Made by a program: the position numbers and the translations under genes | Source of the DNA: Ruegeria_C sp041537925 | GTDB taxonomy: Bacteria > Pseudomonadota > Alphaproteobacteria > Rhodobacterales > Rhodobacteraceae | NCBI RefSeq assembly: GCF_041537925.1 | Contig: NZ_JBGOSH010000011.1 | Coordinates: 62,001 to 126,000 of the forward strand | DNA length: 64,000 nt | Direction: 5' to 3' | Notes under the pieces: generated by a model | Database searches by the model: none | What the model was told of the DNA's origin: nothing | Seen by the model: the letters and a program-made list of their open reading frames with translations, nothing else | Shown: piece by piece, positions 52,309 to 61,179 of the stretch | Numbering within the stretch: the stretch's first letter is position 1 | How the letters are laid out: each line of letters opens with the position of its first letter

Positions 52309-52311
52309 CCC

Positions 52312-54489
52312 GTGACCGCTCAACTGCGCCAAACAGCTGCTGCTTGCCCGGCTTGTGTCGCCGCTCCGGCGCAGGTGGCCGAGCCTGCGGAGCAAGAGGT
52401 CCGGATCGCGCTGTCGTTGCCCGGCATCCATTGTCAGGCCTGTATCGCCAATGTCGAACGCGCGCTGAACGCGGTGCCCGGCGTCGACAGCGCGCGGGTG
52501 AACCTGACGCTGAAACGCGCGATGATCGAGGCCGCGCCGGACATGCAGACCGCCTCGTTGATCGAGGTTCTGGAGCAGGCTGGGTATGAGGCGCATGAGC
52601 TTGATCCCGGCGCACTATCCGCGACGCAGACCGATCAGGCGGGCCGCGATCTGTTGATGCGGCTGGCGGTAGCCGGGTTCGCCTCGATGAACGTGATGCT
52701 GCTTTCGGTGTCGGTCTGGTCCGGGGCCAGTGATGCCACCCGGGACTTGTTCCACTGGATTTCGGCGGCGATCGCGCTGCCCGCGATCGCATTCTCGGGG
52801 CAGCCGTTTTTCGTGAACGCCTGGAGCGCGCTGCGGGTGCGGCGGCTGAACATGGACGTGCCCATCGTGCTGGCCATCCTGCTGGCGCTGGCCACGTCGC
52901 TCTGGGAAACCTCGCTGAGCGGAGAGCATGCCTATTTCGACGCGGCGCTGACGTTGACCTTCTTCCTGCTGGCGGGCCGTTACCTCGATCATCGAACCCG
53001 GGCGGTCGCCTGCTCCGCCGCTGAGGAACTGGCCGCGCTGGAAGTGCATCGCGCGATCCGGTTGACCGAGGCGGGCGAGGTACAGGTTGCGGTGGCCGAA
53101 CTGACTCCTGGCGATCTGGTGCTGGTACGGCCCGGCGGGCGGATGCCGGTGGATGGCGAGATCACCGAAGGGCGTTCGGAACTGGACCGCTCGCTGCTGA
53201 CTGGAGAGACGCTGCCGGTCTATGCCGAACCGGGGCTCGCGGTCAGTGCGGGCGAGGTCAACCTGACCGGGCCACTGACTGTGCGCGTCACCGCCGTGGG
53301 GCAAGAGACCTCCCTGCACCGCATGGCCGATCTGGTGGCCATCGCCGAATCCGGGCGCTCGCGCTATTCATCACTGGCCGACAGCGCTGCCAAGCTGTAT
53401 GCGCCCGGCGTGCATATTCTGTCAGCACTCAGCTTTCTGGGCTGGTATGTCTATTCCGGTGATCTGCGTGTTGCGCTCAACATTGCCGCCGCCGTACTGA
53501 TCATCACCTGCCCTTGCGCGCTGGGTCTTGCAGTGCCTGCGGTGACCACCGCCGCCTCGGGGCGTCTGTTCCGCAAGGGGATGCTGATCAAGCACGCCAC
53601 GGCGCTTGAGCGGCTTGCAGAGATTGACACGGTGGTGTTTGACAAGACCGGGACGCTGACCGCAGGCACGCCCGAACTCGTGAACCTGGCCGACATTCCT
53701 CTGCGCAAGGCGCAGATCGCGCTGGCGCTGGCGCAGGCCTCGTCACATCCGCTTTCAGTGTCGATCGCCGCTGCCGTGGGCAAGGCCGGGATGACGCCTG
53801 CCAAGCTCACCGATATTGAAGAGGTGCCGGGCTTTGGCACGCAGGGGATGTTCGAGGGGCAACAGGTTCGGTTGGGCCGCGCCGCGTGGGTCGGGGCAAA
53901 ACCCGGTGCGCAGACCGCTGCCTGGTTGGCTATCGGCACCGAGGCGCCACTCGCGTTCCTTTTCCATGACGCTCTCCGACCCGGTGCGGTCGAGGCTATG
54001 AAAGCGTTGCAGCAGGCGGGCAAGGACGTGCTGCTGATGTCCGGCGACACACAACCCGCTGTTGCGGCTCTAGCCGACCGTCTAGGCATTAAAACCTGGC
54101 AGGCCGAGGCGCTGCCCGAGGACAAGGCGCGCCGGGTTCGTGACCTGACCGATCAGGGCAACAAGGTTCTGATGGTGGGCGACGGGCTGAACGATACGGC
54201 GGCTTTGGCAGCGGCGCATGTGTCGATCTCACCGGCCTCGGCGCTGGATGCGGCGCGGGTGGCATCGGACATCGTGCTGCTAGGCCATGACCTGTCACCG
54301 CTCGCCGATGCCTGCACTATCGCGGTGAAAGCCACGCGGCGCATCCGCGAGAACTTCCGCATCGCGACGGTCTATAACCTGATCGCCGTGCCGCTGGCGG
54401 TGGCGGGGCTTGCGACACCTCTTATTGCCGCATTGGCGATGTCGGTTTCTTCGATTACAGTATCGCTCAACGCGCTGCGCCTGAGGTAA
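52312..54489 (+). CDS. ccoI: Copper-exporting P1B-ATPase CcoI
   Basis: A 725-residue copper-transporting P-type ATPase. The N-terminal metal-binding domain has GIHCQACIANVE with the Cys pair, preceded by a Cys-rich start (CPACVAA). TCPCALGLAVP is the transmembrane copper site, DKTGTLTAGT the phosphorylation site, and GDGLNDTAALA the hinge motif. It exports copper to the periplasm for cbb3 assembly. The GTG at 52312 follows the ccoH stop by three bases. Confidence 0.96.
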   Translation: MTAQLRQTAAACPACVAAPAQVAEPAEQEVRIALSLPGIHCQACIANVERALNAVPGVDSARVNLTLKRAMIEAAPDMQTASLIEVLEQAGYEAHELDPGALSATQTDQAGRDLLMRLAVAGFASMNVMLLSVSVWSGASDATRDLFHWISAAIALPAIAFSGQPFFVNAWSALRVRRLNMDVPIVLAILLALATSLWETSLSGEHAYFDAALTLTFFLLAGRYLDHRTRAVACSAAEELAALEVHRAIRLTEAGEVQVAVAELTPGDLVLVRPGGRMPVDGEITEGRSELDRSLLTGETLPVYAEPGLAVSAGEVNLTGPLTVRVTAVGQETSLHRMADLVAIAESGRSRYSSLADSAAKLYAPGVHILSALSFLGWYVYSGDLRVALNIAAAVLIITCPCALGLAVPAVTTAASGRLFRKGMLIKHATALERLAEIDTVVFDKTGTLTAGTPELVNLADIPLRKAQIALALAQASSHPLSVSIAAAVGKAGMTPAKLTDIEEVPGFGTQGMFEGQQVRLGRAAWVGAKPGAQTAAWLAIGTEAPLAFLFHDALRPGAVEAMKALQQAGKDVLLMSGDTQPAVAALADRLGIKTWQAEALPEDKARRVRDLTDQGNKVLMVGDGLNDTAALAAAHVSISPASALDAARVASDIVLLGHDLSPLADACTIAVKATRRIRENFRIATVYNLIAVPLAVAGLATPLIAALAMSVSSITVSLNALRLR

Positions 54490-54492
54490 GTG

Positions 54493-54651
54493 ATGAATAT
54501 CCTGACCTATCTAATCCCGATCTCGCTGCTTCTGGGCGGCGTCGGGTTGCTGGGTTTCATCTATACGATGCGCAGCAATCAATATGACGATCCTGAGGGC
54601 GACGCGCGCCGTATCCTGAGCGATGAATGGGACGATAACCCGAAACCATGA
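54493..54651 (+). CDS. ccoS: Cytochrome cbb3 assembly protein CcoS
   Basis: A 52-residue protein with one N-terminal membrane helix (about residues 5-25) and a short acidic tail containing YTMRSNQYDDPEGDARRIL, the CcoS hallmark. CcoS is needed for haem b and Cu-B incorporation. It starts three bases after the ccoI stop and ends the ccoGHIS operon. Confidence 0.93.
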   Translation: MNILTYLIPISLLLGGVGLLGFIYTMRSNQYDDPEGDARRILSDEWDDNPKP

Positions 54652-54743
54652 CCTCGCTGCGTGATCCCCTGCATGCAGCCCTTGAAATCGCCGCAATGCC
54701 CGGCTATGTCCCGCCCATCCGCTAGCAGAGAGACGTGTGCCAC

Positions 54744-54941
54744 ATGGCTATCACTAACCCGATCCAGTTCATCCAGCAGGTCCGCGCCGAGGTTTCCAAG
54801 GTCGTTTGGCCGACCCGCCGCGAGGTGCTGCTGACCACGGTGATGGTTTTCATCATGGCGGCCCTGACGGCTGTTTTCTTTGCGCTGGTTGATCTTGGCA
54901 TCCGCAGCGGGCTGCAGGCCATCCTGGGCGCATTCAACTAA
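54744..54941 (+). CDS. secE: Preprotein translocase subunit SecE
   Basis: A 65-residue single-helix SecE. FIQQVRAEVSKVVWPTRREV precedes a hydrophobic segment of about 22 residues. It holds SecY in the Sec channel. An in-frame GTG at 54735 would add three residues; the ATG at 54744 is normal for the family. nusG follows about 200 bases later beyond a hairpin. Confidence 0.95.
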   Translation: MAITNPIQFIQQVRAEVSKVVWPTRREVLLTTVMVFIMAALTAVFFALVDLGIRSGLQAILGAFN

Positions 54942-55022
54942 ACCGGACCCGGTTTCTTCCCGATCCCTCTTGCGTATCGGGGGTACTCGGAGTAGGTCAG
55001 CGCCACCCTTCGGGACGGGCGT

Positions 55023-55051
55023 GCGGCGATTCGAGTTGCGCGCCGCTTTTT
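55023..55051 (+). terminator. Terminator or attenuator after secE
   Basis: GCGGCG at 55023-55028 pairs with CGCCGC at 55041-55046, followed by five T residues at 55047-55051. The stem is short but the T-run is clear. It lies between secE and nusG, so it could tune nusG and ribosomal protein expression. Confidence 0.6.
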
Positions 55052-55147
55052 GTTCCGGCGGAAGCGGCTCTGCCGCACAAGAAATTTCAATGTCAGATGC
55101 AGTTCGGCAGACGGGCGCATCGCAAGCAGGACAAGGACGGCAAGTTC

Positions 55148-55681
55148 ATGGCGAAACGGTGGTACTCGGTCAGCGTTCTCTCGAATTTCGAGAAGAAGAT
55201 CGCAGAGCAGATCCGCACCTCGGCCGCCGAGCTTGGGCTTGAGGATGAGATCGACGAGGTTCTGGTGCCCACCGAAGAGGTGATCGAAGTGCGCCGGGGC
55301 AAGAAGGTCACGACCGAACGCCGCTTCATGCCCGGTTACGTCCTGGTGCATATGGAAATGTCCGATCAGGGTTATCACCTGGTCAACTCTATCAACCGCG
55401 TCACCGGGTTTCTGGGTCCGCAGGGCCGCCCGATGCCGATGCGCGATGCCGAGGTGAACCAGATCCTGAACCGAGTGCAGGAAGGCGAAGATGCGCCGCG
55501 CACCCTGATCACCTTTGAGATCGGCGAAAAGGTCAAGGTCAACGACGGCCCGTTCGAGGATTTCGACGGCATGGTCGAAGGCGTTGACGACGACAACCAG
55601 AAGCTCAAGGTCACCGTCTCGATCTTTGGTCGGGAAACTCCGGTCGAGCTGGATTTCACGCAGGTCACGAAGCAATCGTGA
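55148..55681 (+). CDS. nusG: Transcription antitermination factor NusG
   Basis: A 177-residue NusG of normal length. The NGN domain has KRWYSVSVLSNFEKKIAEQI and GYVLVHMEMSDQGYHLV; the C-terminal KOW domain has FEIGEKVKVNDGPFEDFDGMVE. It binds RNA polymerase and links it to Rho or the ribosome. The ATG at 55148 gives the standard N terminus; an open frame from 55097 adds 17 unsupported residues. Confidence 0.96.
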   Translation: MAKRWYSVSVLSNFEKKIAEQIRTSAAELGLEDEIDEVLVPTEEVIEVRRGKKVTTERRFMPGYVLVHMEMSDQGYHLVNSINRVTGFLGPQGRPMPMRDAEVNQILNRVQEGEDAPRTLITFEIGEKVKVNDGPFEDFDGMVEGVDDDNQKLKVTVSIFGRETPVELDFTQVTKQS

Positions 55682-55693
55682 TCTGCTGAACCG

Positions 55694-55716
55694 GGGATTT
55701 CCGCACGGGAAATCCC
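55694..55716 (+). other. Hairpin in the nusG-rplK gap
   Basis: GGGATTTCC at 55694-55702 and GGAAATCCC at 55708-55716 form a perfect 9-bp stem with a 5-base loop just after nusG. No T-run follows. The remaining leader up to rplK (to 55818) has further GC-rich segments and may hold an L1-binding site, which I could not define. Confidence 0.5.
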
Positions 55717-55818
55717 ACACATTCGTGGAAGGCGGTCGTCACGCGTGACGGCACCGGACCACGGGCAACCCTGTCCGGCCATCGCGGTGGTTCGGATGCT
55801 TTAAAAGGAGAAAACCAG

Positions 55819-56244
55819 ATGGCCAAGAAGCTTGCTGGTACAATGAAGCTGCAGGTTCCTGCAGGTCAAGCCAACCCCTCTCCGCCGGTTGGTCCGGCGC
55901 TGGGTCAGCGCGGCATCAACATCATGGAATTCTGCAAGGCGTTCAACGCCAAGACCGCAGATCTGGAGCCCGGCGCGCCGTGCCCGACCGTGATCACCTA
56001 CTATCAGGACAAGTCCTTTACCATGGACATCAAGACGCCGCCTGCGTCTTATTACCTGAAGAAGGCCGCCAAGCTGAAATCGGGTGCCAGGAACCCCAGC
56101 CGCGAGATCGTCGGCTCCGTCACCTCGAAGCAGGTGCGCGAGATCGCCGAAGCGAAGATGAAGGATCTCAACGCCAACGACATCGAGGGCGCAATGCAGA
56201 TCATCCTGGGCTCTGCCCGCTCCATGGGCATCGAGGTGAAGTAA
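55819..56244 (+). CDS. rplK: 50S ribosomal protein L11
   Basis: A 141-residue L11 with the standard length and blocks: KLQVPAGQANPSPPVGPALGQRG, given here as KLQVPAGQANPSPPVGPAL, then GINIMEFCKAFN and the RNA-binding C-terminal part with ASYYLKKAAKL. It binds the GTPase-associated centre of 23S rRNA. AAAAGGAG precedes the ATG. rplA starts one base after the stop. Confidence 0.97.
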   Translation: MAKKLAGTMKLQVPAGQANPSPPVGPALGQRGINIMEFCKAFNAKTADLEPGAPCPTVITYYQDKSFTMDIKTPPASYYLKKAAKLKSGARNPSREIVGSVTSKQVREIAEAKMKDLNANDIEGAMQIILGSARSMGIEVK

Positions 56245-56245
56245 G

Positions 56246-56944
56246 ATGGCAAAGCTCGGAAAACGCACCCGCGCAGCGCGCGAAGCAGTGGCTGGCAAGA
56301 ATAACCTGTCGGTCGAAGAAGCCGTTGCTCTGGTCAAGGCCAATGCAACTTCGAAATTCGACGAAACCGTCGAGATCGCTCTGAACCTGGGCGTTGACAC
56401 CCGCCACGCAGACCAAATGGTACGCGGCGTGGTCGGTCTGCCCAACGGTACCGGCAAAGCCATGCGCGTTGCCGTGTTCGCACGTGGTCCCAAAGCCGAA
56501 GAGGCACAGGCCGCAGGCGCGGACATAGTTGGCGCCGAAGACCTGATGGAGACGATTCAGGGCGGCACCATCGAATTCGATCGCTGCATTGCAACACCGG
56601 ACATGATGCCGATCGTCGGTCGTCTGGGCAAGGTTCTGGGTCCCCGCAACCTGATGCCGAACCCCAAGGTCGGCACCGTGACCATGGACGTGAAAGCGGC
56701 CGTGGAAGCAGCGAAGGGCGGCGAAGTTCAGTTCAAGGCGGAAAAAGGCGGCGTTGTGCATGCCGGTGTCGGCAAAGCGTCCTTCGACGAAGGCAAGCTG
56801 GTCGAAAACGTCCGTGCCTTCATCTCGGCTGTGGCCAAAGCCAAGCCAACAGGCGCCAAGGGCACCTACATGAAGAAAATCGCGCTGAGCTCGACCATGG
56901 GCCCCGGCGTGACCCTCGACGTGGCAAGCGCCTCGGGCGAATAA
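56246..56944 (+). CDS. rplA: 50S ribosomal protein L1
   Basis: A 232-residue L1 with SVEEAVALVKANATSKFDETVE at the N-terminal domain (first half SVEEAVALVKANATSKF), GTGKAMRVAVFA, and the conserved GPRNLMPNPKVGTVT. L1 binds 23S rRNA and can repress its own rplKA mRNA. It is followed by a strong terminator, so in this genome rplKA does not read on into rplJL. Confidence 0.97.
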   Translation: MAKLGKRTRAAREAVAGKNNLSVEEAVALVKANATSKFDETVEIALNLGVDTRHADQMVRGVVGLPNGTGKAMRVAVFARGPKAEEAQAAGADIVGAEDLMETIQGGTIEFDRCIATPDMMPIVGRLGKVLGPRNLMPNPKVGTVTMDVKAAVEAAKGGEVQFKAEKGGVVHAGVGKASFDEGKLVENVRAFISAVAKAKPTGAKGTYMKKIALSSTMGPGVTLDVASASGE

Positions 56945-56973
56945 GCCAAGGCCCTCGGGCCAGAAGATCAGAC

Positions 56974-57006
56974 CCCGGGGTGCGCGAACCGCGCCCCGGG
57001 TTTTTT
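56974..57006 (+). terminator. Intrinsic terminator after rplA
   Basis: CCCGGGG at 56974-56980 plus the next bases pair with GCGCCCCGGG at 56991-57000, followed by six T residues at 57001-57006. A strong rho-independent terminator that separates rplKA from the genes that follow. Confidence 0.9.
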
Positions 57007-57040
57007 ATGCGCGCCTGCATGACCTGCTGGCCAGTCTGGG

Positions 57041-58018
57041 TCAATCCACGGTGACGGGCTCGGTAAGTGCCCGCCGCAGCCGGTGTTGCAGGTGTCGGGA
57101 TTTTTGTGCCTCGAACTCGGTTGGATTGTAGTCCTCACCCGATATTTCCAGCCAGTCTTTCAGCAGCCTTCCCCGGATGCAGAAATCCAGTATGTCCATA
57201 TCGATTGGGTGGCGGTAGAGTCGAAAGAACATCTCTTTGTTTTTCCTGAGGATACCGCTGCGGTCCAGATCTTGTCCGGTATCATCGCGGAACACATCCG
57301 CCTTCAGGAAATCGACAATGTCATAGACCGCCAGTTTCTCGATCACTTCGGTGAAATCCAACCCGAAAACCGTGCCCTGGCCGAGGATTAGGTTCAACCC
57401 GTGAAAATCGCCATGTGAAAAGACGCGCAGATCGGGTTGGCTACGCAGCCGCCCGGCATCGGCGCGCATGATGTTCATCATCATCCGACAGTCCTGCGCG
57501 ATATCGGGCCGGGCGGTTTTGGCCAGTTCCCGGGTGCTTTCCATCATCCATTGCGGCCAGAACGGTATATGTGTGGGGGTGCGAAAGCGGTGCAGGTCAT
57601 GCAGCCAGGACCCGGCCCGGCGATAGACCTGCGCGACCTTGCCGTCATCAGGGGAGTCATAAATCAGATCAACCGCCGTGGGCCGGTCGATGAACACGGT
57701 GACGAAAAAGGCGTGTCCCGGCGAGTAATACACCGGGCGCACGACCTGTGAGGTTTCATTGCCCTGAAAATAGGTGTGCAGGTCCTGCAGGACTCCAAAC
57801 TCTGCCTTCAGTCGCCCGGTCAGGGGCGACTCGGAGTCGATCTTCAGCGCGTAGGACTCATCGGCGGTGCTGACCCGCATGACGAGACGCGTCTGGGGAA
57901 AATTGCTTGAGCGATAGATGCAGTCGAAGGTCGGGCTGGCACCGCCAAGGCAGGCCCTTGCGAACTCGTCCACATAGGTCGACGCAAGCTGCGTTTCATG
58001 TTGGGAAAGGGTCAGCAT
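57041..58018 (-). CDS. Aminoglycoside-phosphotransferase-like kinase
   Basis: A 325-residue protein of the APH/choline kinase-like fold. FSHGDFHGLNLIL has the catalytic His-x-Asp-x4-Asn loop, and FGLDFTEV supplies the metal-binding Asp; the N-terminal lobe has a Lys in YALKIDSES. Many members phosphorylate small molecules or are linked to membrane or carbohydrate metabolism; there is no reason to assume drug resistance. Substrate unknown. It is convergent with rplA and divergent from the methyltransferase gene 210 bases away. Confidence 0.85.
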   Translation of the reverse strand: MLTLSQHETQLASTYVDEFARACLGGASPTFDCIYRSSNFPQTRLVMRVSTADESYALKIDSESPLTGRLKAEFGVLQDLHTYFQGNETSQVVRPVYYSPGHAFFVTVFIDRPTAVDLIYDSPDDGKVAQVYRRAGSWLHDLHRFRTPTHIPFWPQWMMESTRELAKTARPDIAQDCRMMMNIMRADAGRLRSQPDLRVFSHGDFHGLNLILGQGTVFGLDFTEVIEKLAVYDIVDFLKADVFRDDTGQDLDRSGILRKNKEMFFRLYRHPIDMDILDFCIRGRLLKDWLEISGEDYNPTEFEAQKSRHLQHRLRRALTEPVTVD

Positions 58019-58228
58019 TTGTGATCTGTGGTGCTACTGTGGGTCAGGGAGGGCGCGCCGCTGGCTGCACGACCAGCGCCCGGGCAAATGGACAGGACAG
58101 TTTGCATGATGTCAACGGCAGCCAATGGACGGTTGGGACCTAATGCGCGCCTGACGGGTTTCGGTCGCTTCCGAAGCGGTGCAGGATGGGGGCAGACATG
58201 CATCGCGAGCAGACCATCGGAGTACCAA

Positions 58229-59071
58229 ATGAGCAAAGATACCCATCTGGCAGAAGTACGTACCTTCTATGACAGCCATCCGATCAGCCTGCCGCAAATC
58301 CTGGAAAAACTGGAGCGGGACGGTGTGGATTTGGACACCCTGACCGAAGAGACACTTCAGGCCTATGATCAGGACCACTATTCGGGAGTTGCGGCAAATG
58401 ACGCTCTGGCCAAGCGGGCGGGCCTCACGGAGAGCGATCATGTGCTGGATATCTGCTGCGGGTTGGGCGGGCCGGCGCGGTATCTTGCCCGCAACTACGG
58501 GTGCCGGGTGACCGGAGTCGATCTGACCGCCAGCCGGATCGAGGGCGCGAAACGGCTGACCCGGATGACAGGGCAGGCGGATCGCGTGACATTCCATTGC
58601 GCCGACGCGATGAATTCGCCTTTTCCGGATGATGAATTCGATGTGGCCATCAGTCAGGAAGCGTTCTGCCATATACCCGACAAGGGTCAGGTCCTGAGCG
58701 AGACCGCGCGGGTTCTCAAATCGGGCGGCAGGCTGGCATTTACCGATATCGTTGCCACTGAAGCGACCTCGGGCGAGAGCCGAGAGCGGCTGGAAAGGGA
58801 GCTGGCCTTTGCAGGGCTGTGCACGATCCCCGAATATTGCCAGCGGCTTGAGCGGGCCGGCTTCACAGTGAGGCAGGCGGATGATCTGGGTGAGATCTGG
58901 CGCGATATTCTGATCGAGCGCCTTGCGATGTACCGCAGCCTGAAAGACCAGACGGTAGACCGTTTCGGTCTGGCGCATTTCGAAAGCTGGGACAGCGCCT
59001 ATGCTTTCTTTGTCGGACAGTACAAAATCGGCGGTTTGAGCGGTGTGCGGCTACTGGCCACTCGGCGCTGA
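58229..59071 (+). CDS. Class I SAM-dependent methyltransferase
   Basis: A 280-residue methyltransferase. VLDICCGLGGPARYLARNYG is motif I with the glycine loop, GVDLTASRIEGAK motif Post-I, and DVAISQEAFCHIPDKGQVL motif II/III. It resembles the Methyltransf_11 group that includes sarcosine/dimethylglycine and UbiE-like enzymes; the substrate cannot be fixed. The N terminus begins MSKDTHLAEVRTFYD after CGGAG with good spacing, so the longer open frame from 58028 is rejected. It lies just upstream of the acyl-CoA ligase gene. Confidence 0.88.
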   Translation: MSKDTHLAEVRTFYDSHPISLPQILEKLERDGVDLDTLTEETLQAYDQDHYSGVAANDALAKRAGLTESDHVLDICCGLGGPARYLARNYGCRVTGVDLTASRIEGAKRLTRMTGQADRVTFHCADAMNSPFPDDEFDVAISQEAFCHIPDKGQVLSETARVLKSGGRLAFTDIVATEATSGESRERLERELAFAGLCTIPEYCQRLERAGFTVRQADDLGEIWRDILIERLAMYRSLKDQTVDRFGLAHFESWDSAYAFFVGQYKIGGLSGVRLLATRR

Positions 59072-59169
59072 GCGCCCGTCCTCGTCTGTTTGGTTTGTAA
59101 GATTGCGCGATTTTTGTAGGGTGATTGCCAAGCGCATTGTCAAGCAACGGTTTTTTAGAGGGGTCAGAT

Positions 59170-60867
59170 ATGCAGAAGCCATGGGAAAAACACTATTCAC
59201 AGGCGGCTCTGACATTCGATCCGGCCAGCACCGAGAACCGGACCCTTGCACAGTTGTTCAGGGCGGCCAGCCGATCCTATGGTGATCGTCCTGCGCTGAC
59301 GACGATCCTACCGACCGGGTCGGAGACCACGATCACCTATGCCGAACTGGACGCGCTGTCGGATCATTTCGCGGGCTTTCTACGCGAAGATCTTGGGATT
59401 GCGGCTGGCGAAACGGTCGCATTGATGGCCCCCAACTGCATCGGGTTTTGCGTGGCATCCTTAGGCATCGCAAAGGCCGGGTGTGTCAGTACCAATGTCA
59501 ATCCGCTTTATACCGCGCAGGAGCTTGAACATCAGCTGACCGACAGCAACGCAACCGTCCTGGTGATTATCGATCTGTTCGGCGACAAGGTCGACCAGGT
59601 GATCGGGCAAACGGGTGTCAAACATGTGATCACTCTGTCGCTGGTCGATTTTTTTCCGGCGCTCAAGAAAGCTTTGCTTGGTTTCGTGTTGAAACGAGTG
59701 CGAAAGGTGATCCCACACATGTTGACTCCGCATGTCACGATGTCTGAGGCGCTGGCCCGGGGCCGCAAATCCGTTCAGGGCAAGGACGTAGCTGTCTATT
59801 CTGATCACGTTGAGCCAACAGATACGGCCTTGTTTCAATACACCAGCGGTACGACCGGGCGCAGCAAAGGTGCCGAGTTGTCCCATGAAGCCGTTGTGCT
59901 GAATGCCCATCAAGCGTTTCTGATGACTGAGAGTGAGTTGGGAGACAGTGGTGAAACCGCCTTTGTGGTGCTGCCGCTTTATCATATCACCGCGTATGTG
60001 CTGATCTTCGTCGCAGCGTTGAAAATCGGTGGTCACGGGGTGCTGGTGCCCAGCCCGCGCCCGATTTCGAACCTAAAAACGGCGTTTGAGAAATACAATC
60101 CCACGTGGTTCACCGGGATCAACACTTTGTTTGCCGCCATGATGGTCGAGCCCTGGTTCGACAGAAGGATGTTTGAAAACATACGTTTCTGCGCATCGGG
60201 CGGCGCCGCGCAGCAGGTCGGCGTGGCCACCAAATGGCAGGATCAGACCGGCATCCCTATCCATCAGGGCTATGGGATGACCGAAATCGCCGGTGTTCTC
60301 ACGCTGAACCCACCGTCCAATAACCGCTTGGGCAAAGTCGGCATTCCGGTGCCGGGGGCAGAAGTTCGCATAGTGGATGAGAACGGCAATGATGTGCCGC
60401 TGGGCGAACCGGGAGAGGTGATTGCGCGCAGCCCGACGCTGATGACCGGATATCTGAACCGCCCGGATGCCACGGCCGAGACACTACGCGACGGTTGGCT
60501 CTATTCCGGTGACATCGGTGTCATGGATGAAGACGGCTTCCTTGAAATCGTTGACCGCAAGAAGGACATGATCCTCGTCTCCGGCTTTAACGTCTCGCCA
60601 AACGAGATCGAGGATGTCATTTCAACGGTGCCGGGTGTGGTTCAGGTCGGTGTTATCGGAATCCCGGACGAGAAATCCGCCGAAGTTCCCGCCGCTTTTG
60701 TTGTTCGTGCCGATAAGAGCGTAACCGAGGATGCGATACTTGCTGCCTGTCGCGCTGGGCTGACCAATTACAAGATCCCGAAGCGGGTCAATTTTGTCGA
60801 TGAAGTGCCCGTGACATTGTCCGGCAAAGTGCTGCGGCGAAAGTTGAGAGAAGATTACCTAAAGTAA
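59170..60867 (+). CDS. Long-chain fatty acid-CoA ligase (FadD-like)
   Basis: A 565-residue adenylate-forming enzyme. The ATP-binding loop is QYTSGTTGRSKGAEL, with YGMTE as motif A5 and YSGDIGVMDEDGF as A7; VDRKKDMILVSGFNV is the hinge and the conserved catalytic Lys lies in GKVLRRKL near the C terminus. NPLYTAQELEHQL is typical of FadD-type long-chain ligases. It activates fatty acids to acyl-CoA. The ATG at 59170 follows GAGGGG; the longer open frame from 59125 is not supported. Confidence 0.9.
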   Translation: MQKPWEKHYSQAALTFDPASTENRTLAQLFRAASRSYGDRPALTTILPTGSETTITYAELDALSDHFAGFLREDLGIAAGETVALMAPNCIGFCVASLGIAKAGCVSTNVNPLYTAQELEHQLTDSNATVLVIIDLFGDKVDQVIGQTGVKHVITLSLVDFFPALKKALLGFVLKRVRKVIPHMLTPHVTMSEALARGRKSVQGKDVAVYSDHVEPTDTALFQYTSGTTGRSKGAELSHEAVVLNAHQAFLMTESELGDSGETAFVVLPLYHITAYVLIFVAALKIGGHGVLVPSPRPISNLKTAFEKYNPTWFTGINTLFAAMMVEPWFDRRMFENIRFCASGGAAQQVGVATKWQDQTGIPIHQGYGMTEIAGVLTLNPPSNNRLGKVGIPVPGAEVRIVDENGNDVPLGEPGEVIARSPTLMTGYLNRPDATAETLRDGWLYSGDIGVMDEDGFLEIVDRKKDMILVSGFNVSPNEIEDVISTVPGVVQVGVIGIPDEKSAEVPAAFVVRADKSVTEDAILAACRAGLTNYKIPKRVNFVDEVPVTLSGKVLRRKLREDYLK

Positions 60868-60950
60868 CCTGCAGACCCCGTGCCGAAGTGGGTGAATCTG
60901 TCACTTTACCTCTTGGAAACCCCGCCACTCTGGCCTAAATAGGGCTGCGG

Positions 60951-60987
60951 AATAAAGCGTGCGATTCGTCGTGCGCTTTATTTTGTT
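60951..60987 (+). terminator. Terminator after the acyl-CoA ligase gene
   Basis: AATAAAGCG at 60951-60959 pairs with CGCTTTATT at 60974-60982, with extra pairing inside, followed by a T-rich tail to 60987. It ends the insert and insulates the rplJL leader. Confidence 0.85.
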
Positions 60988-61179
60988 TCGTCCAAGACGG
61001 TGGGTGACCCTGCAAGGGGTCTTAATTTCCTGCCTGAGACGGGTAAAGACCAATGAGATCGAGGGCGTGACCTTCGGGCGAATTTTGGCTCAACCCCGTA
61101 ACAACGGACCTGAACGCCGGGGCCCTGGCCGCGGCAAATATGAGCCGGGATGTCTGACATCCCTAACTTGGAGAGAACT
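60988..61179 (+). promoter_or_regulatory. Leader region of rplJ-rplL
   Basis: This 190-base stretch precedes the GTG start of rplJ and should carry the promoter and the L10-L12 autoregulatory leader known in bacteria. I could not define the L10 binding fold by eye. GGAGAG at 61170-61175 is the ribosome binding site. Confidence 0.5.

Noticed and set aside
54652..54743. Search for a tRNA-Trp before secE, where many bacteria have one
   Set aside because: No cloverleaf or CCA end could be built in the short gap.
57041..58018. Antibiotic resistance gene on the basis of the APH fold
   Set aside because: The fold is shared by many metabolic kinases, and length and context give no support for drug modification.
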